Assembly: GCA_963790875.1 (NCBI GenBank) | Contig: CAWBQT010000001.1 | Location: 62,001-126,000 of the forward strand | Source: AP-15 sp963790875 | GTDB lineage: Bacteria; Pseudomonadota; Alphaproteobacteria; ATCC43930; CGMCC-115725 | Direction: 5' to 3' | Length of the DNA: 64,000 nucleotides | In this document: positions 63,153 to 64,000 of the stretch, one piece after another | Position numbering within the stretch: position 1 is the stretch's first letter | How the letters are laid out: each line of letters starts with the position of its first letter | The notes under the pieces: model-generated | Database searches by the model: none | The model's input: only the letters and a program-made list of their open reading frames with translations | Told to the model about the DNA's origin: nothing | Translations under genes and position numbers: made by a program

Positions 63153-64000
63153 ATGACGCTCGTTCGCCACGTCAGAATCGGCGGCTTGACCCTCGGCAAC
63201 GACCTGCCGCTCGCCTTCATTCTCGGGCCGAACACGCTCGAATTGCGGGCGCACGCGCTCGAAATCAGCGCGGCCCTCGCCGAGATCGCCCGCAAGCTCG
63301 GCATCGCGCTGATCTATAAGACCTCGTTCGACAAGGCCAACCGCTCCTCGCACCTGTCGGGGCGCGGCATCGGGCTCGCGGCCGGTTTGCCGATCCTTGC
63401 CGAAATCCGGGAAAGGACCGGTCTTCCGGTGCTGACCGACATTCATGCGCCGGATCAGTGCGCGCCCGCCGCCGAGACCGTCGACGTCCTGCAGATCCCG
63501 GCCTTCCTCTGCCGCCAGACGGACCTCTTGCTGGCCGCCGGTGCGACCGGCAAGCCGGTCAATGTCAAGAAGGGCCAGTTTCTGGCGCCGTGGGATATGA
63601 AAAACGTCGCCGCCAAAATCGCCTCAACCGGCAACCAGCAAATTCTGCTGTGCGAACGCGGAGCCTCTTTCGGCTACAACACGCTCGTCGTCGACATGCG
63701 GGCTTTGCCGATCATGGCCGAGAGCGGGTATCCGGTCGTGCTCGACGCAACGCATGCGGTGGCGCAACCCGGCCGGCTCGGCGACCGCTCGGGCGGCGAG
63801 CGGCAATTCGCCCCGGTTCTCGCCCGGGCCGCGGCGGCGGTCGGCGTCGCGGCGATGTTCATCGAGACCCATGAGGACCCCGATCGCGCGCCCTGCGAAG
63901 GTCCGACCATGGTGCCGCTGAAGGCGCTACCGGCGCTTCTCGAACAGCTGATCGCGATCGACCGCGTCGCCAAGATGCGATCGGCCCCGCTGGACTTCCC
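63153..64000 (+). CDS. kdsA: 3-deoxy-8-phosphooctulonate (KDO8P) synthase, 3' end outside window
   Basis: It starts 8 bases behind pyrG (ATG 63153) and runs off the window after 282 codons, close to its full length. Motifs are LAFILGPNTLEL, IYKTSFDKANRSS, TGLPVLTDIHAPDQC, NVKKGQFLAPWDMKNV, ERGASFGYNTLVVDMRAL and FIETHEDPDRAPCEGPTMVPL. It condenses phosphoenolpyruvate with arabinose 5-phosphate for KDO in lipopolysaccharide. Asn replaces the common Gly/Cys in GPNTLE, as in several metal-independent enzymes. Confidence 0.94.
   Translation, partial: MTLVRHVRIGGLTLGNDLPLAFILGPNTLELRAHALEISAALAEIARKLGIALIYKTSFDKANRSSHLSGRGIGLAAGLPILAEIRERTGLPVLTDIHAPDQCAPAAETVDVLQIPAFLCRQTDLLLAAGATGKPVNVKKGQFLAPWDMKNVAAKIASTGNQQILLCERGASFGYNTLVVDMRALPIMAESGYPVVLDATHAVAQPGRLGDRSGGERQFAPVLARAAAAVGVAAMFIETHEDPDRAPCEGPTMVPLKALPALLEQLIAIDRVAKMRSAPLDF

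Overview
The window is GC-rich DNA that fits an alphaproteobacterium, probably a Rhodospirillales-like soil or freshwater lineage. This rests on gene content and order: tpiA-secG-pyrG-kdsA with a divergent PpiD-type foldase, thrC followed by an M16 peptidase and a RimJ-type acetyltransferase, an NDUFA9-like protein, and an alphaproteobacterial-looking manganese riboswitch. No rRNA, tRNA or CRISPR array was seen, and the species cannot be named from the sequence.

Layout. 1-2.8 kb: end of a B12/radical SAM gene, two decayed tyrosine recombinases facing each other, a monooxygenase-like protein and a LysE fragment. 3.2-5.4 kb: a KirBac-type K+ channel and a CDF metal exporter, both frameshifted. 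6.4-8.1 kb: a duplicated locus of secreted ricin-type lectins. 9-15 kb: NDUFA9-like protein, FAD disulfide oxidoreductase, MFS carrier, a decayed acetyltransferase, and a Tat-exported phosphoesterase paired with a cupredoxin. 15-18 kb: a winged-helix/TPR regulator divergent from an ECF sigma factor. 18.7-22.5 kb: a Tat-exported ferritin-like protein preceded by direct repeats, an Nramp transporter and a cytochrome b561. 24-25 kb: a manganese riboswitch in front of a TMEM165-type exporter.

25-30 kb holds a five-gene minus-strand cluster. A PQQ alcohol dehydrogenase with the lanthanide-type second aspartate, a cytochrome c and a XoxJ-like binding protein are coupled by GTGA overlaps. An NMT1-type binding protein and a phosphoribosyltransferase-HAD fusion follow. 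A P450 is divergent from it. 31.8-35 kb holds a wrecked dehydrogenase/MFS pair, a long palindromic operator, an SDR and its likely TetR regulator. 35-39 kb: a RAYT transposase bracketed by REP-like palindromes, then the RimJ/M16/thrC block. 39.2-41.6 kb: an IS91-type element. 41.7 kb: a small inverted-repeat element, then an orphan ABC ATPase whose permease is cut short.

43-48.6 kb: secreted glucoamylase, DUF192 protein, mreB, DUF1640 protein and a deleted rRNA methyltransferase. 48.9-53.2 kb: mmsA and a two-gene secreted set (GloVer-repeat protein, phosphoesterase). 53.3-57.6 kb: two divergent MetE-like Zn proteins with an oxalate/formate-type MFS carrier and a GNAT enzyme, which looks like an uncharacterised small pathway. 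58-64 kb: the PpiD foldase and tpiA-secG-pyrG-kdsA.

Many genes are broken by single-base shifts. One is the normally essential pyrG, where one extra T at 62498-62500 explains the break. Part of the apparent gene decay may therefore be uncorrected indel error. Internal deletions (the RlmD-like gene, the minus-strand recombinase) and truncations (the ABC permease, the hydrolase remnant) cannot be explained that way.
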